Assembly: GCA_018054455.1 (NCBI GenBank)
Contig: JAGPJL010000002.1
Span: forward strand, 22,046 to 86,045
Length of the DNA: 64,000 nucleotides
From: Parabacteroides sp.
Lineage (GTDB): Bacteria; Bacteroidota; Bacteroidia; Bacteroidales; Tannerellaceae
Direction of reading: 5' to 3'
Shown piece after piece: positions 1 through 9,214 of this stretch (position 1 is its first letter; every line of letters starts with the position of its first letter). A program made the translations under genes and the position numbers. Below the pieces are notes generated by a model that worked only from the letters and a program-made list of their open reading frames with translations, had not been told where the DNA came from and made no database searches.

Positions 1-41
1 AATGAAGAAGAAAATAACAAACAATATAATTAATTAATTCT

Positions 42-1037
42 ATGAGTCAGACAGTAGACATTCGTGAGTTGAATGAACGAATTGAAAGCAAGAGTTCGTT
101 TGTGAATATGATTACCATGGGAATGGACCAGGTAATCGTAGGTCAGAAACATTTAGTTGAATCTTTAATGATTGGTCTGCTATCGGATGGACATATTCTT
201 CTGGAAGGTGTCCCCGGTTTGGCAAAAACTTTGGCTATTAAAACATTGGCTTCGTTGATTGATGCTAAGTACAGCCGTATTCAGTTTACTCCGGACTTGC
301 TACCTGCCGATGTTACCGGTACAATGATTTACAGTCAGAAAAATGAAGATTTCCATGTTAAACAAGGGCCTATCTTCGCTAATTTTGTTTTAGCTGATGA
401 AATTAACCGTGCACCAGCAAAGGTTCAGAGTGCTCTTTTGGAAGCAATGCAGGAACGTCAGGTTACTATCAGCGATCAAACATTCAAGTTGCCGGATCCA
501 TTTTTAGTAATGGCTACCCAGAACCCTATCGAACAAGAAGGTACTTATCCGTTACCAGAAGCTCAGGTTGACCGTTTTATGCTGAAGGTTGTTATCAATT
601 ACCCTAAAAAAGAAGAAGAAAAACTAATCATCCGTCAGAATATTTCTGGGATTTCACCTGTGATTAAACCAGTTGTAACTAAGCAAGAGATTATTGAAGC
701 CCGTAAAGTGGTAAGAGATGTATATTTGGATGAAAAAATTGAGCGATACATTGTGGATATTGTATTTGCAACGCGTTTTCCTCAGGAACACGGACTTCCT
801 AATCTTGCAAATATGATTTCATTTGGAGCTTCTCCCCGTGCATCTATTAATTTGGCATTGGCAGCTCGTGCATATGCATTTATTAAACGCAGAGGATATG
901 TAATTCCTGAAGATGTACGTGCCGTTTGCCATGATGTTATGCGTCATCGTATGGGCCTAAGCTATGAAGCTGAAGCAAATAACCTGACTTCTGAAGATAT
1001 TATTAGCGAAATCTTAAATAAAGTAGAAGTTCCTTGA
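42..1037 (+). CDS. MoxR-family AAA+ ATPase, first gene of the bat operon in view
   Basis: A 331-residue MoxR-type AAA+ ATPase, the usual partner of DUF58 and von Willebrand A (VWA) proteins, thought to act as a chaperone or metal-insertion factor for them. Visible motifs are Walker A GVPGLAKT (residues 56-63), Walker B ending in DE (119-120) and sensor-1 ATQNP (148-152). Length is normal for the family. It sits 96 bases before the DUF58 gene and heads the cluster leading into batA-batE, so a role in assembling the Bat membrane complex is inferred from context. The window begins only 41 bases upstream, so its promoter and any earlier operon gene cannot be judged. There is no signal peptide, so it should be cytosolic. 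Confidence 0.95.
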   Translation: MSQTVDIRELNERIESKSSFVNMITMGMDQVIVGQKHLVESLMIGLLSDGHILLEGVPGLAKTLAIKTLASLIDAKYSRIQFTPDLLPADVTGTMIYSQKNEDFHVKQGPIFANFVLADEINRAPAKVQSALLEAMQERQVTISDQTFKLPDPFLVMATQNPIEQEGTYPLPEAQVDRFMLKVVINYPKKEEEKLIIRQNISGISPVIKPVVTKQEIIEARKVVRDVYLDEKIERYIVDIVFATRFPQEHGLPNLANMISFGASPRASINLALAARAYAFIKRRGYVIPEDVRAVCHDVMRHRMGLSYEAEANNLTSEDIISEILNKVEVP

Positions 1038-1133
1038 TGTTATCTTCGGAATTAAAGATAGTCAATTTCATTTTAGAAATTCCTTACCTTGATAGAGAAG
1101 ATAATAATTAGTAAAAACTAAGTACGTAGTACT

Positions 1134-2003
1134 ATGGAAACAAGTGAACTATTAAAGAAAGTTCGTCGGATAGAAATAAAAACCCGAGGGCTGTCCCGTA
1201 ATATATTTGCGGGTCAGTATCATTCGGCTTTTAAAGGTCGAGGAATGGCTTTTAGTGAAGTGCGTGAATACCAATATGGAGATGATATCCGGGATATTGA
1301 CTGGAATGTTACGGCGAGGTATTCCCGTCCTTTCGTTAAAGTATTTGAAGAAGAACGAGAACTAACGGTTATGTTGCTTATAGATGTTTCCGGTAGTAGA
1401 GATTTTGGTTCTGTTAACGTAATGAAGAAAGAAATCATTACCGAGATTGCGGCTACTCTTGCTTTTTCAGCTATTCAGAATAATGATAAAATTGGCGTTT
1501 TATTTTTTTCTGATAAGATTGAAAAGTTTATTCCTCCTCAAAAAGGGAAAAAACATATTCTGTATATTATTCGCGAATTGATTGATTTTCATCCAGAAGA
1601 TACTAAGACTGATATAAGTCAGGTATTGAAGTATCTTACTAATGCTATAAAAAAGCGTTGTACAGCTTTCCTAATATCTGATTTTATTGATAAAGGAGGA
1701 TTTAAGGATGCGCTTACAATCGCTAACCGAAAGCACGATGTGGTCGCTATTCAGGTGTACGACCAGCGGGAAACAGAACTTCCTTCGGTAGGTCTTTTGA
1801 AAGTTAAAGATGCCGAAACAGGGGAGGAACGTTGGGTAGATAGTTCTTCTGTCCGCGTTCGTAATGCGTTTAGTGAGTGGTGGAATAACCGACAGGCAGA
1901 AATGAATAATGCGTTTAAGAAATGCCGCGTTGATTCTGTTTCAATACGAACGGATGATGATTATGTAAAAGCGTTGATAGCTCTTTTTGATAAACGTAAT
2001 TAA
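1134..2003 (+). CDS. DUF58 domain protein (VWA-like), bat operon
   Basis: A 289-residue DUF58 protein. The family hallmark, a stretch reading YQYGDDIRDIDWN, lies at residues 46-58. It is followed by a VWA-type metal-binding (MIDAS) motif DVSGS at 84-88. There are no membrane segments or signal peptide, so it is probably cytosolic or peripheral to the membrane. DUF58 proteins are almost always encoded next to a MoxR ATPase, as here, and are thought to be substrates or adaptors of that ATPase. The next gene starts two bases after this stop, indicating co-transcription. The molecular function of DUF58 is not established, so only the family call is firm. Confidence 0.93.
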   Translation: METSELLKKVRRIEIKTRGLSRNIFAGQYHSAFKGRGMAFSEVREYQYGDDIRDIDWNVTARYSRPFVKVFEEERELTVMLLIDVSGSRDFGSVNVMKKEIITEIAATLAFSAIQNNDKIGVLFFSDKIEKFIPPQKGKKHILYIIRELIDFHPEDTKTDISQVLKYLTNAIKKRCTAFLISDFIDKGGFKDALTIANRKHDVVAIQVYDQRETELPSVGLLKVKDAETGEERWVDSSSVRVRNAFSEWWNNRQAEMNNAFKKCRVDSVSIRTDDDYVKALIALFDKRN

Positions 2004-2005
2004 GC

Positions 2006-2989
2006 ATGCAAATGAGATATATAAAAAATGGCATTCTGTTTATTGCTATTGCACTGGCTGCATTGCAAGAAACAAAACTGTCTGCGCAGCAAACCCTGAT
2101 TGATGTTTCAATTGACTCTGCGGCTATTTTAATTGGTGAACAGACAGTTTTACACCTCACTGTAACAACCGATAATGGTAAGAATGTGCTGATTCCTATT
2201 CCGAATGATACATTAATGACAGGGGTAGAGGTATTGCATCTTTACAAAGCGGATTCTACAGTGATAGAGAACAATAGGTTACTTATCAAACAAGATATCC
2301 TGATTACCTCTTTTGATTCATCTTTATATCTTCTGCCTCCTTTTAAGGTTATTGATAGAACAGATACTATTTATTCGAATCAGGTAGCGTTAAAGGTGTC
2401 TACAATTCCTGTAAAATCAGATAAACCTGAAGAATTTAATGATATTAAGGAAACCTGGACACCTCCATTTGTTTTAGCTGATTATTATGATATAATCTAT
2501 GGCATTTTGTTCGCTTGTTTCCTTATTTGTTTGATAGGATATATTTTACAAAGGATAAGAAACAAGCAATCTATCATTCCTTTCAGAAAGCCGGAACCAA
2601 AGTTACCACCGTATGAAATGGCGATAAGAGAACTTGATGAGATTAAGCATCAGAAATTGTGGCAGCAGGGACGGAATAAAGAATATTATACTTTGTTGAC
2701 AGACACGTTACGTAAGTACATCGTTGATCGTTTTGGTATAAATGCAATGGAAATGACTTCCGGAGAAATTCTGGAGTTTATTCATAGTGAAAGTGAAGCT
2801 AAATCAGTATATGATAGTCTGAAACAAATACTTGAATTGTCTGATTTTGTAAAGTTTGCCAAGCTACACCCTCTGCCTAACGAAAACGAAATAAGTCTGA
2901 TGAATGCTTATTTGTTCGTTAATAAGACTAAAATAATCGAATTGGCTAAATCTGATGAATCAAAAGAATCAACTGAAATAAAAGAATAA
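2006..2989 (+). CDS. exported single-pass membrane protein related to the BatD C-terminal region
   Basis: A 327-residue protein with a signal peptide (about 1-28, ending in SAQ), an extracytoplasmic beta-rich region (30-155), one membrane segment (about 162-182) and a cytosolic tail (183-327). The tail contains a block (YYTLLTDTLRKYIVDRFGI, then a TSGEI element) that matches the layout of the BatD tail further downstream (FYDEVLKALWGYLSDKLNI, then a TKDNVEIE element). The two proteins therefore look like short and long members of one architecture; this is my alignment by eye. It lies two bases after the DUF58 gene and one base before batA, so it is part of the operon. An alternative ATG lies two codons in, at 2012. 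Function unknown; an accessory subunit of the Bat complex is inferred. Confidence 0.85.
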   Translation: MQMRYIKNGILFIAIALAALQETKLSAQQTLIDVSIDSAAILIGEQTVLHLTVTTDNGKNVLIPIPNDTLMTGVEVLHLYKADSTVIENNRLLIKQDILITSFDSSLYLLPPFKVIDRTDTIYSNQVALKVSTIPVKSDKPEEFNDIKETWTPPFVLADYYDIIYGILFACFLICLIGYILQRIRNKQSIIPFRKPEPKLPPYEMAIRELDEIKHQKLWQQGRNKEYYTLLTDTLRKYIVDRFGINAMEMTSGEILEFIHSESEAKSVYDSLKQILELSDFVKFAKLHPLPNENEISLMNAYLFVNKTKIIELAKSDESKESTEIKE

Positions 2990-2990
2990 A

Positions 2991-3977
2991 ATGGTATTTG
3001 CGAATCCAACATATCTGTTTTTATTGTTGTTGCTCATCCCTTTGATTGGATGGTACATTTGGAAGCTTCGAAAAAAACAGGCAAGCTTTCAGATTTCTTC
3101 CTCTCAGGCATTTGAGGCCCCGGAAGCAACATCATATAAAGTATATCTAAGGCATCTTCCTTTTGTATTACGTGTATTTGTAATTGCTTTGCTTATTGTT
3201 GTTTTGGCACGGCCTCAAACAACCGACAATTGGCAAAACTCTACTACAGAGGGAATTGATATTGTTATGACAATGGATATATCGAGTAGTATGCTTGCGC
3301 AAGATTTAAAGCCTAATCGCTTGGAGGCGGCTAAGGATGTTGCTGCTGCCTTTGTAAACGGCAGGCCTAATGATAACATCGGCCTGGTTGTTTTTTCAGG
3401 TGAAAGTTTTACACAATGCCCGTTAACTACCGATCATACTGTGTTGCTTAATCTTTTTAAGGATATCCAGAGCGGTATGATTGAAGATGGAACGGCTGTA
3501 GGTCTTGGTCTTGCCAATGCAGTTAGTCGTATTAAAGAAAGTCAGGCTAAATCGAAAGTTATCATTCTGCTAACTGACGGATCCAATAACATGGGAGAAA
3601 TTGCTCCGGTAACGGCTGCCGAGATTGCTAAAACGTTCGGCATTCGGGTATATACCATTGGGGTAGGTACACAGGGTGAAGCTCCTTATCCGTTTCAAAC
3701 AGCATTTGGAGTTCAATATCAGAAAATAAAGGTTGATATTGATGAAAAAACACTGAATCAGATTGCGGTTACAACGGGAGGTAAGTATTTTAGAGCTACT
3801 GATAACGCGAGTTTAAAGGCCATCTATTCCGAAATAGATCAGATGGAAAAAGTTAAAATCAGTGTGCAGCAATATAGCAAGAAACAGGAAGAATATAAAA
3901 ACCTTGCAATGCTTATATTTGCGTTGTTGCTGATAGAAATTACATTGAGATATACATTGTTCAGAAATATTCCATAA
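2991..3977 (+). CDS. batA: BatA, VWA-domain inner-membrane protein
   Basis: A 328-residue membrane protein with a hydrophobic N-terminal segment (about 7-25), a second at about 56-74, a VWA domain with MIDAS motif DISSS (96-100), and a C-terminal membrane segment (about 302-320). This is the standard BatA/BatB arrangement, with the VWA domain between membrane anchors. In Bacteroides fragilis the bat genes were linked to aerotolerance. In other phyla homologues affect envelope stress tolerance, so the exact role is unsettled. It begins one base after the previous stop and is followed 11 bases later by batB, a tandem paralogue. BatA and BatB differ in MIDAS sequence (DISSS against DVSNS). They were assigned by order within the operon. 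Confidence 0.92.
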   Translation: MVFANPTYLFLLLLLIPLIGWYIWKLRKKQASFQISSSQAFEAPEATSYKVYLRHLPFVLRVFVIALLIVVLARPQTTDNWQNSTTEGIDIVMTMDISSSMLAQDLKPNRLEAAKDVAAAFVNGRPNDNIGLVVFSGESFTQCPLTTDHTVLLNLFKDIQSGMIEDGTAVGLGLANAVSRIKESQAKSKVIILLTDGSNNMGEIAPVTAAEIAKTFGIRVYTIGVGTQGEAPYPFQTAFGVQYQKIKVDIDEKTLNQIAVTTGGKYFRATDNASLKAIYSEIDQMEKVKISVQQYSKKQEEYKNLAMLIFALLLIEITLRYTLFRNIP

Positions 3978-3988
3978 ATAAAAGGCTT

Positions 3989-5008
3989 ATGTTTCGTTTT
4001 GCAAATCCGGACTTTTTGTACTTGCTTTTCATACTACCTGTATTGATTGCATTCTATGTGTATGCTTATATACAGAAGAAGAAAGCGTTAAAGAGATTGG
4101 GTAATCCTGCGTTGCTTTTACAACTGATGCCGGAGGTATCATCCAAGCGTCAGTTTTTAAAATTTTGGTTTTTGTTTGGTGCTATTACTGCTGTAATATT
4201 TGTAATAGCCGGACCTCAGTTTGGTTCAAAACTTGAAACGGTAAAGCGTCAAGGGGTCGAAATTATGGTCTGTCTTGACGTTTCGAACTCTATGTTGGCT
4301 GAAGATGTTTCGCCAAATCGATTAGAGAAATCCAAACAAATGTTGTCAAAACTTACCGATGGTTTTACAAATGACAAGGTGGGTCTAATTGTGTTTGCAG
4401 GTGATGCCTATACGCAATTGCCAATTACATCTGATTATATTTCTGCTAAAATGTTTTTGTCTTCAATTAATCCGTCTATGGTTTCTACACAGGGAACTTC
4501 TATTGGTGAAGCGATTAATTTAGCTGTTCGGTCGTTTACCCCAAGTGAAACTTCGGATAAGACAATCGTTTTGATAACAGATGGTGAAAATCATGAGGAT
4601 GATGCTGTAAGTGCGGCCGCTGCTGCTACCGAAAAAGGCATCCATGTTAATATAGTTGGAATAGGCTTACCCAAAGGGTCTCCAATTCCTTTGGCAGGTT
4701 CGAATAATTACATGAAAGATAATAATGGAAATGTTGTTATCACTATGTTAAATGAACAAATGTGTCAGGAGATTGCAGCAGCAGGTAAGGGTATGTATGT
4801 AAGGGCTGATAATTCAAACTCAGCATTAAAAGCTCTGCAGAAAGAAATTGATAAAATGAAAAAAACTGAGCTCGACAGTAAGGTTTATTCAGAGTACGAC
4901 GAACAGTTCCAAATGGTTGCATGGATTGCTTTACTATTATTGATTGTAGAGCTGTTGATATTTGATCGTAAGAACAGAATTTTCAAGAAGGTAAAGATTT
5001 TTTCTTAA
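3989..5008 (+). CDS. batB: BatB, VWA-domain inner-membrane protein
   Basis: A 339-residue paralogue of the preceding BatA. It has N-terminal hydrophobic segments at about 8-28 and 58-74, a VWA domain with MIDAS motif DVSNS (97-101) and a threonine-containing loop (STQGTSIGEA) that corresponds to a later MIDAS position. A C-terminal membrane helix lies at about 310-326, followed by a short basic tail. It is expected to form a membrane complex with BatA. It is spaced 11 bases from both batA and batC, consistent with translation from one mRNA. Family identity is clear. The partner and ligand of the VWA domain are not known from sequence. Confidence 0.92.
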   Translation: MFRFANPDFLYLLFILPVLIAFYVYAYIQKKKALKRLGNPALLLQLMPEVSSKRQFLKFWFLFGAITAVIFVIAGPQFGSKLETVKRQGVEIMVCLDVSNSMLAEDVSPNRLEKSKQMLSKLTDGFTNDKVGLIVFAGDAYTQLPITSDYISAKMFLSSINPSMVSTQGTSIGEAINLAVRSFTPSETSDKTIVLITDGENHEDDAVSAAAAATEKGIHVNIVGIGLPKGSPIPLAGSNNYMKDNNGNVVITMLNEQMCQEIAAAGKGMYVRADNSNSALKALQKEIDKMKKTELDSKVYSEYDEQFQMVAWIALLLLIVELLIFDRKNRIFKKVKIFS

Positions 5009-5019
5009 ACAAGGAAGTT

Positions 5020-5736
5020 ATGATAATTAGACATAGATCATCTATTTTTATTGCTATTTTTATTCTTTCATCCGGCTTTGCTTTTGCTCAGAAAGCCGAA
5101 CGGAAGAATGTTCGCAATGGAAACAAATTATATAAAACTGAGAAATTTACGGAAGCAGAGATTGCTTATCGCAAGAGTCTGGAAGTGAATCCGAAATCGA
5201 TTGAGGGAACTTATAACCTTGGTAATGCATTATATAAGCAAGGAAAGTTTCCCGAAGCAGCCGAGCAATATCAGCTCATTGCCGCTCAAGAGAAAGATCC
5301 GGCGAGATTAGCTCAGGTTTTTCATAATCTGGGTAATATTTCTATGAAGAATAAGCAATACGAAAAAAGTGTTCAGTCATATAAGCAGTCTTTAAGGTTA
5401 AATCCGCAAGACGATGAGACGCGTTACAATCTTGCTTTAGCTCAAAAGCTTCTTCAAGATCAACAAAATCAAGATCAAAGTCAGGATCAACAGAATAAAG
5501 ATCAGAAAGACGATCAGAAAAATAAAGAGGATCAACAAAAAGATCAGCAGCAACAGCAAGATGATAAAAAGCAAAATAAAACACAGGATCAGCAACAGCA
5601 GAATGAGCAGATGAGTAAAGACAACGCTCAACAAATGCTGGATGCTTTTTTACAGGATGAAAAAGATACTCAGGAAAAGGTTAAGAAAGCGCAAATGCAG
5701 CAACAGCAGCGTAAAAAAACTGATAAAGAGTGGTAA
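5020..5736 (+). CDS. batC: BatC, exported TPR protein with Q/D/K-rich tail
   Basis: A 238-residue protein with a signal peptide (1-23, cleavage after AFA), about three tetratricopeptide repeats (29-133, with NLGNALYKQGKFPEAAEQY-type repeats), and a low-complexity tail from about 146 to the end made almost entirely of Q, D, K, E and N. The TPR part probably mediates protein contacts on the periplasmic side next to the BatA/BatB VWA domains. The tail is likely disordered. At the DNA level the tail is a run of near-repeated GATCAACAA-like units, so it is a candidate for slippage or length variation. The order between batB and batD is the usual one. No enzyme motif is visible. Confidence 0.9.
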   Translation: MIIRHRSSIFIAIFILSSGFAFAQKAERKNVRNGNKLYKTEKFTEAEIAYRKSLEVNPKSIEGTYNLGNALYKQGKFPEAAEQYQLIAAQEKDPARLAQVFHNLGNISMKNKQYEKSVQSYKQSLRLNPQDDETRYNLALAQKLLQDQQNQDQSQDQQNKDQKDDQKNKEDQQKDQQQQQDDKKQNKTQDQQQQNEQMSKDNAQQMLDAFLQDEKDTQEKVKKAQMQQQQRKKTDKEW

Positions 5737-5772
5737 TTGTTAAGTAGATAACAAAAATAAATAGATTAAATA

Positions 5773-7593
5773 ATGAGAAAATTAGTTTTCTTATTCTCGC
5801 TTCTCCTTTCCGTATTGGTGTTGAAAGCTGCTAACGTTAAGTTTTCAGCATCAGCTCCTAATGCGGTTGTTATGGGTGAGCAGTTCAGATTGTCCTTTAC
5901 AGTCAATGCTGAAGCAAAGGATTTGAGGGTGCAGGAAATGCCCGATTTCGAGGTTCTTATGGGTCCATCTCAGTCTAAATCCTATAGTTCTTCGTGGGTT
6001 AATGGTCAAAGTAGCAGTGAAACAACAATTACTTTTACCTATATTTTAATGCCAAAGAAAGTGGGCACGTTTAATATAGCTCCGGCTACGATTAAGGTTA
6101 ATGGCGCAAATTATGTTTCTAATGCTCTTTCTGTAAAAGTTCTTCCTCCTGATAAAGCTAGTTCAGCATCTGGAGATAAGTCCACAGGTTCAAACTCCAA
6201 CCAGGCTGGTTCGCAGGCTATTTCTAACGATGGTCTTTTTATTAAAATGCAGGTGGCAAGTAGGACTGTGTATGAACAGGAAGGATTTGTTGTTACTTTT
6301 AAACTTTATTCATTGTATGATTGTGGTTTAAACGAAGTGAAATTTCCGGAGTTCGAAGGATTTCTTGCGCAGGAAATTGAATTGCCAGAACAAAAACAGT
6401 GGGGGCTTGAAAATTATAATGGCCGAAATTATCGCACTGTTGTGCTCAAACAAACTGTTTTATATCCCCAGCGTTCTGGGAAACTAACAATCCCTGCAGG
6501 TAAATTTGAGGCAGTTGTAAGACTTCGTTCTCAGCAGAAAGTTAAGAGTATTTTTGACGATTTCTTTGATTCTTATCAGGATGTGAAGAAAGTTATTACC
6601 TCGACACCGGCAGCCATTACAGTAAAGCCATTACCTTCAGGAAAACCGGCTTCCTTCTCTGGTGCTGTAGGTGTCTTTTCAATGTCTTCAAATATTAGTT
6701 CAGATAGAGTAAAAACAAATGAGGCTGTTACAATTAAGCTTAAAATATCTGGTAATGGAAATGTTAAGCTTTTGAAAAATCCTGAAGTTACTTTTCCTAA
6801 TGATTTTGAAATATATGACCCTAAAGTAGAAACAGATATAAAAGCTTCTGCTTCAGGAGTTTCAGGAAGTAAATCAATTGAATATTATGCAATACCGAGG
6901 TATGCCGGAGATTTTGAAATTCCTGTTATTGAGTTTTCATATTTTGATACGAAATCAATGACTTACAGAACGATGAAGGCTGGTCCTTATAAACTTCATG
7001 TTGAAAAGGGTGAGGGAGGGGCTAATTCTCCAGTAATATCCAATTTTGGAGAAAAAGAAGCTCTTAAATATATTGGTCAGGATATTCGATACTTAAAAAT
7101 TAAAGGTATACGATTTATATCAAAAAATGATATATTCTTTGGTTCCTTTTTATATTTGCTTTGCTATTTAGTTCCAGCAATACTCTTTATCGTTTTCTTT
7201 ATTATTTATCGTAAACAAGTAAAGGAGAATGCGAATATTGCTTTAGTGCGTACGAAGAAAGCAAATAAAATGGCAGTAAAACGATTGAAAAATGCAGGTA
7301 AGCTATTGAAGGCAAATAATAAGGAAGCGTTTTATGACGAGGTTCTTAAAGCTTTGTGGGGATATTTGAGCGACAAGCTTAATATACCTCAGTCTAATCT
7401 TACTAAAGATAATGTTGAAATTGAATTGAATAAATATGGTGTTGATGAAGTATTGATTAATCAATTTATGAATATCCTAAATGATTGTGAATTTGCTCGT
7501 TACGCACCTGTCCAAAGTTCAGATGCTATGGATAATTTATATGAGCAAACCCTTGAAGCTATTGGTAAAATGGAGAATATAATTAAACGGTAA
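5773..7593 (+). CDS. batD: BatD, oxygen-tolerance membrane protein
   Basis: A 606-residue BatD protein. It has a signal peptide (about 1-20), a long periplasmic region of repeated beta-sandwich character (about 22-450) with a serine/glycine/asparagine-rich linker at about 128-152, one membrane helix (about 455-479) and a cytosolic helical tail (480-606). The tail resembles that of the smaller protein at 2006-2989. BatD is the largest and most widely conserved non-VWA member of the bat operon. A structural or adhesive role in a periplasmic complex is assumed for the family, without biochemical proof. It lies 36 bases after batC and 5 bases before batE. Confidence 0.93.
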   Translation: MRKLVFLFSLLLSVLVLKAANVKFSASAPNAVVMGEQFRLSFTVNAEAKDLRVQEMPDFEVLMGPSQSKSYSSSWVNGQSSSETTITFTYILMPKKVGTFNIAPATIKVNGANYVSNALSVKVLPPDKASSASGDKSTGSNSNQAGSQAISNDGLFIKMQVASRTVYEQEGFVVTFKLYSLYDCGLNEVKFPEFEGFLAQEIELPEQKQWGLENYNGRNYRTVVLKQTVLYPQRSGKLTIPAGKFEAVVRLRSQQKVKSIFDDFFDSYQDVKKVITSTPAAITVKPLPSGKPASFSGAVGVFSMSSNISSDRVKTNEAVTIKLKISGNGNVKLLKNPEVTFPNDFEIYDPKVETDIKASASGVSGSKSIEYYAIPRYAGDFEIPVIEFSYFDTKSMTYRTMKAGPYKLHVEKGEGGANSPVISNFGEKEALKYIGQDIRYLKIKGIRFISKNDIFFGSFLYLLCYLVPAILFIVFFIIYRKQVKENANIALVRTKKANKMAVKRLKNAGKLLKANNKEAFYDEVLKALWGYLSDKLNIPQSNLTKDNVEIELNKYGVDEVLINQFMNILNDCEFARYAPVQSSDAMDNLYEQTLEAIGKMENIIKR

Positions 7594-7598
7594 TTGAA

Positions 7599-8366
7599 AT
7601 GAATACATCAATATATATGAATAAGACATGGCTAATATTGCTGTTCGTATGCTTTTCATTGACTTCTTTTGCTCAAACTTCATCTGTTAAAGAAGCTGAA
7701 GTTGCTTTTTCGAAAGGACAGTATAATGAGGCTATTAGACTTTTTGAAGCAATTCTGAATGAAAAGGGTGAATCTGCAGAGATATATTACAATTTAGGAA
7801 ACGCATATTACAGGGACAACAAGATTGCTCCAGCTATCTTGAACTATGAACGAGCACTTCTTTTAGATCCGGGTGATAGCGATATCCGGTTTAATCTTCA
7901 AATGGTAAAACTAAAGACTGTAGATAAAATTGAACCTGTAGGTGAGTTCTTTCTGATTAGTTGGTTCAAGTCTATTCAAAACATGGGAGCAGCAGATTCT
8001 TGGGCAAAATTAGGAATCTGTACGTTTATTTTGTTCATCGGTTGTTTAATTCTATATTTCTTCTCTCGGTGGATTAAAATGAAAAAAATATCTTTCTATC
8101 TAGGATTAATACTTCTTGTTATTGTGATTGTTTCAAATATTTTTGCCAGTAACCAGAATAGCAAATTAGTAAATAGAAATAATGCCATTATTTTTTTACC
8201 AACAGTAACCATAAAAAGTTCACCAGATGCAAGTGGTACAGATTTATTTATCTTACATGAAGGTACGAAAGTCTCAGTAAAAAGCACTTTAGGAGAATGG
8301 AGTGAAATTGAATTAGAAAATGGGAATGTTGGATGGTTGCTTAGCAAAAGTGTTGTAAAAATTTAA
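7599..8366 (+). CDS. batE: BatE, TPR and SH3-like membrane protein
   Basis: A 255-residue protein with a signal-type N-terminus, TPRs at about 30-100 (EIYYNLGNAYYRDNKIAPA is the clearest repeat), two membrane segments (about 137-157 and 164-183) and a C-terminal bacterial SH3-like domain (about 193-255, containing VTIKSSPD and a GWLLS motif near the end). SH3-like domains of this kind often bind peptidoglycan or protein peptides. Two ATGs are possible, at 7599 and at 7617 (the latter giving MNKTWLILLF, a more typical signal-peptide start). I keep the longer form without strong preference. It starts five bases after batD and ends the core bat cluster. Confidence 0.88.
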   Translation: MNTSIYMNKTWLILLFVCFSLTSFAQTSSVKEAEVAFSKGQYNEAIRLFEAILNEKGESAEIYYNLGNAYYRDNKIAPAILNYERALLLDPGDSDIRFNLQMVKLKTVDKIEPVGEFFLISWFKSIQNMGAADSWAKLGICTFILFIGCLILYFFSRWIKMKKISFYLGLILLVIVIVSNIFASNQNSKLVNRNNAIIFLPTVTIKSSPDASGTDLFILHEGTKVSVKSTLGEWSEIELENGNVGWLLSKSVVKI

Positions 8367-8380
8367 TTAAATAGACCCTA

Positions 8381-9076
8381 ATGCTCGAAAAAGAACTTGC
8401 ATTTGAACGTGACGCTTTTTTCTTCTTAAACGGCAGTGATTCTTCTTATCTTGATAGCTTTATGTGGCTATATTCAGGGAAAGTAGTTTGGCTGCCGTTG
8501 GCAGTTTTTATTATGGCTGTTTTAGTATATAAAAAGAATTGGAGGGAGTATTTTTTAATTTTTTTATCTATTGCTCTAGTAATAACTTTATGCGATCAAT
8601 TTGCTTCGCATGTTTGTAAACCTTTTTTCTCAAGATTTCGGCCAACACATCATCCTGATTTTATGGATCAGGTAAAGATAGTTTTTGATTATAGAGGAGG
8701 AATGTACGGTTTTATTTCAAGTCATGCTGCAAATGCATTTGGTTTTGCTACGTTTATGTCGCTCTTATTTAGATATAAATTTTTTACCTGCTCTATTTTT
8801 ACCTGGTCTATATTGACATCCTATACCCGAATTTACTTGGGTGTTCACTTTATATCGGATATTATCTGTGGAATGCTGGCCGGTTTGTTTTTGGGATATC
8901 TTGTCTATATAGTTTATATACATATTCGTAAAAAAGTAATAAGTGAGACTTGTACCCAAAGTTCTACTCAATTAATTTATTCGCTGAATAATAAACGATT
9001 AATTACATGTTCAATATGGATTTCTATAATTCTTTTGATAATCTTTACAAAACCATTAATTTCTTTATTACACTAA
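8381..9076 (+). CDS. PAP2-family membrane phosphatase
   Basis: A 231-residue integral membrane protein of the type 2 phosphatidic acid phosphatase family. All three signature motifs are present: K80 with R87-P88 (KPFFSRFRP), S114-H115 within GFISSHAANAFG, and R150 with H156 and D160 (SYTRIYLGVHFISD). These give the catalytic histidines and phosphate-binding arginines. Likely substrates are undecaprenyl diphosphate, a lipid phosphate or the lipid A phosphate; sequence alone does not choose. About five or six membrane helices are visible. It begins 14 bases after batE and may be read through from the bat operon, giving an envelope theme, but a functional link with Bat proteins is only inferred. 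Confidence 0.9.
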   Translation: MLEKELAFERDAFFFLNGSDSSYLDSFMWLYSGKVVWLPLAVFIMAVLVYKKNWREYFLIFLSIALVITLCDQFASHVCKPFFSRFRPTHHPDFMDQVKIVFDYRGGMYGFISSHAANAFGFATFMSLLFRYKFFTCSIFTWSILTSYTRIYLGVHFISDIICGMLAGLFLGYLVYIVYIHIRKKVISETCTQSSTQLIYSLNNKRLITCSIWISIILLIIFTKPLISLLH

Positions 9077-9214
9077 GTAAAGATTATAATTAATGCCCTA
9101 AAGCATATTAATATAAACATTATTTGTAGTAAATAATTTGTTTAGTTTACTTTAAATGGCTAAGTTAGGGGCATGAATTATAACACAAGTATTAACCTTC
9201 AAAAAAGGAATACC

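Noticed and set aside
5437..5634. Leucine/isoleucine-rich ORF antisense to batC
   Set aside because: It is the reverse reading of the Q/D/K repeat codons of batC.
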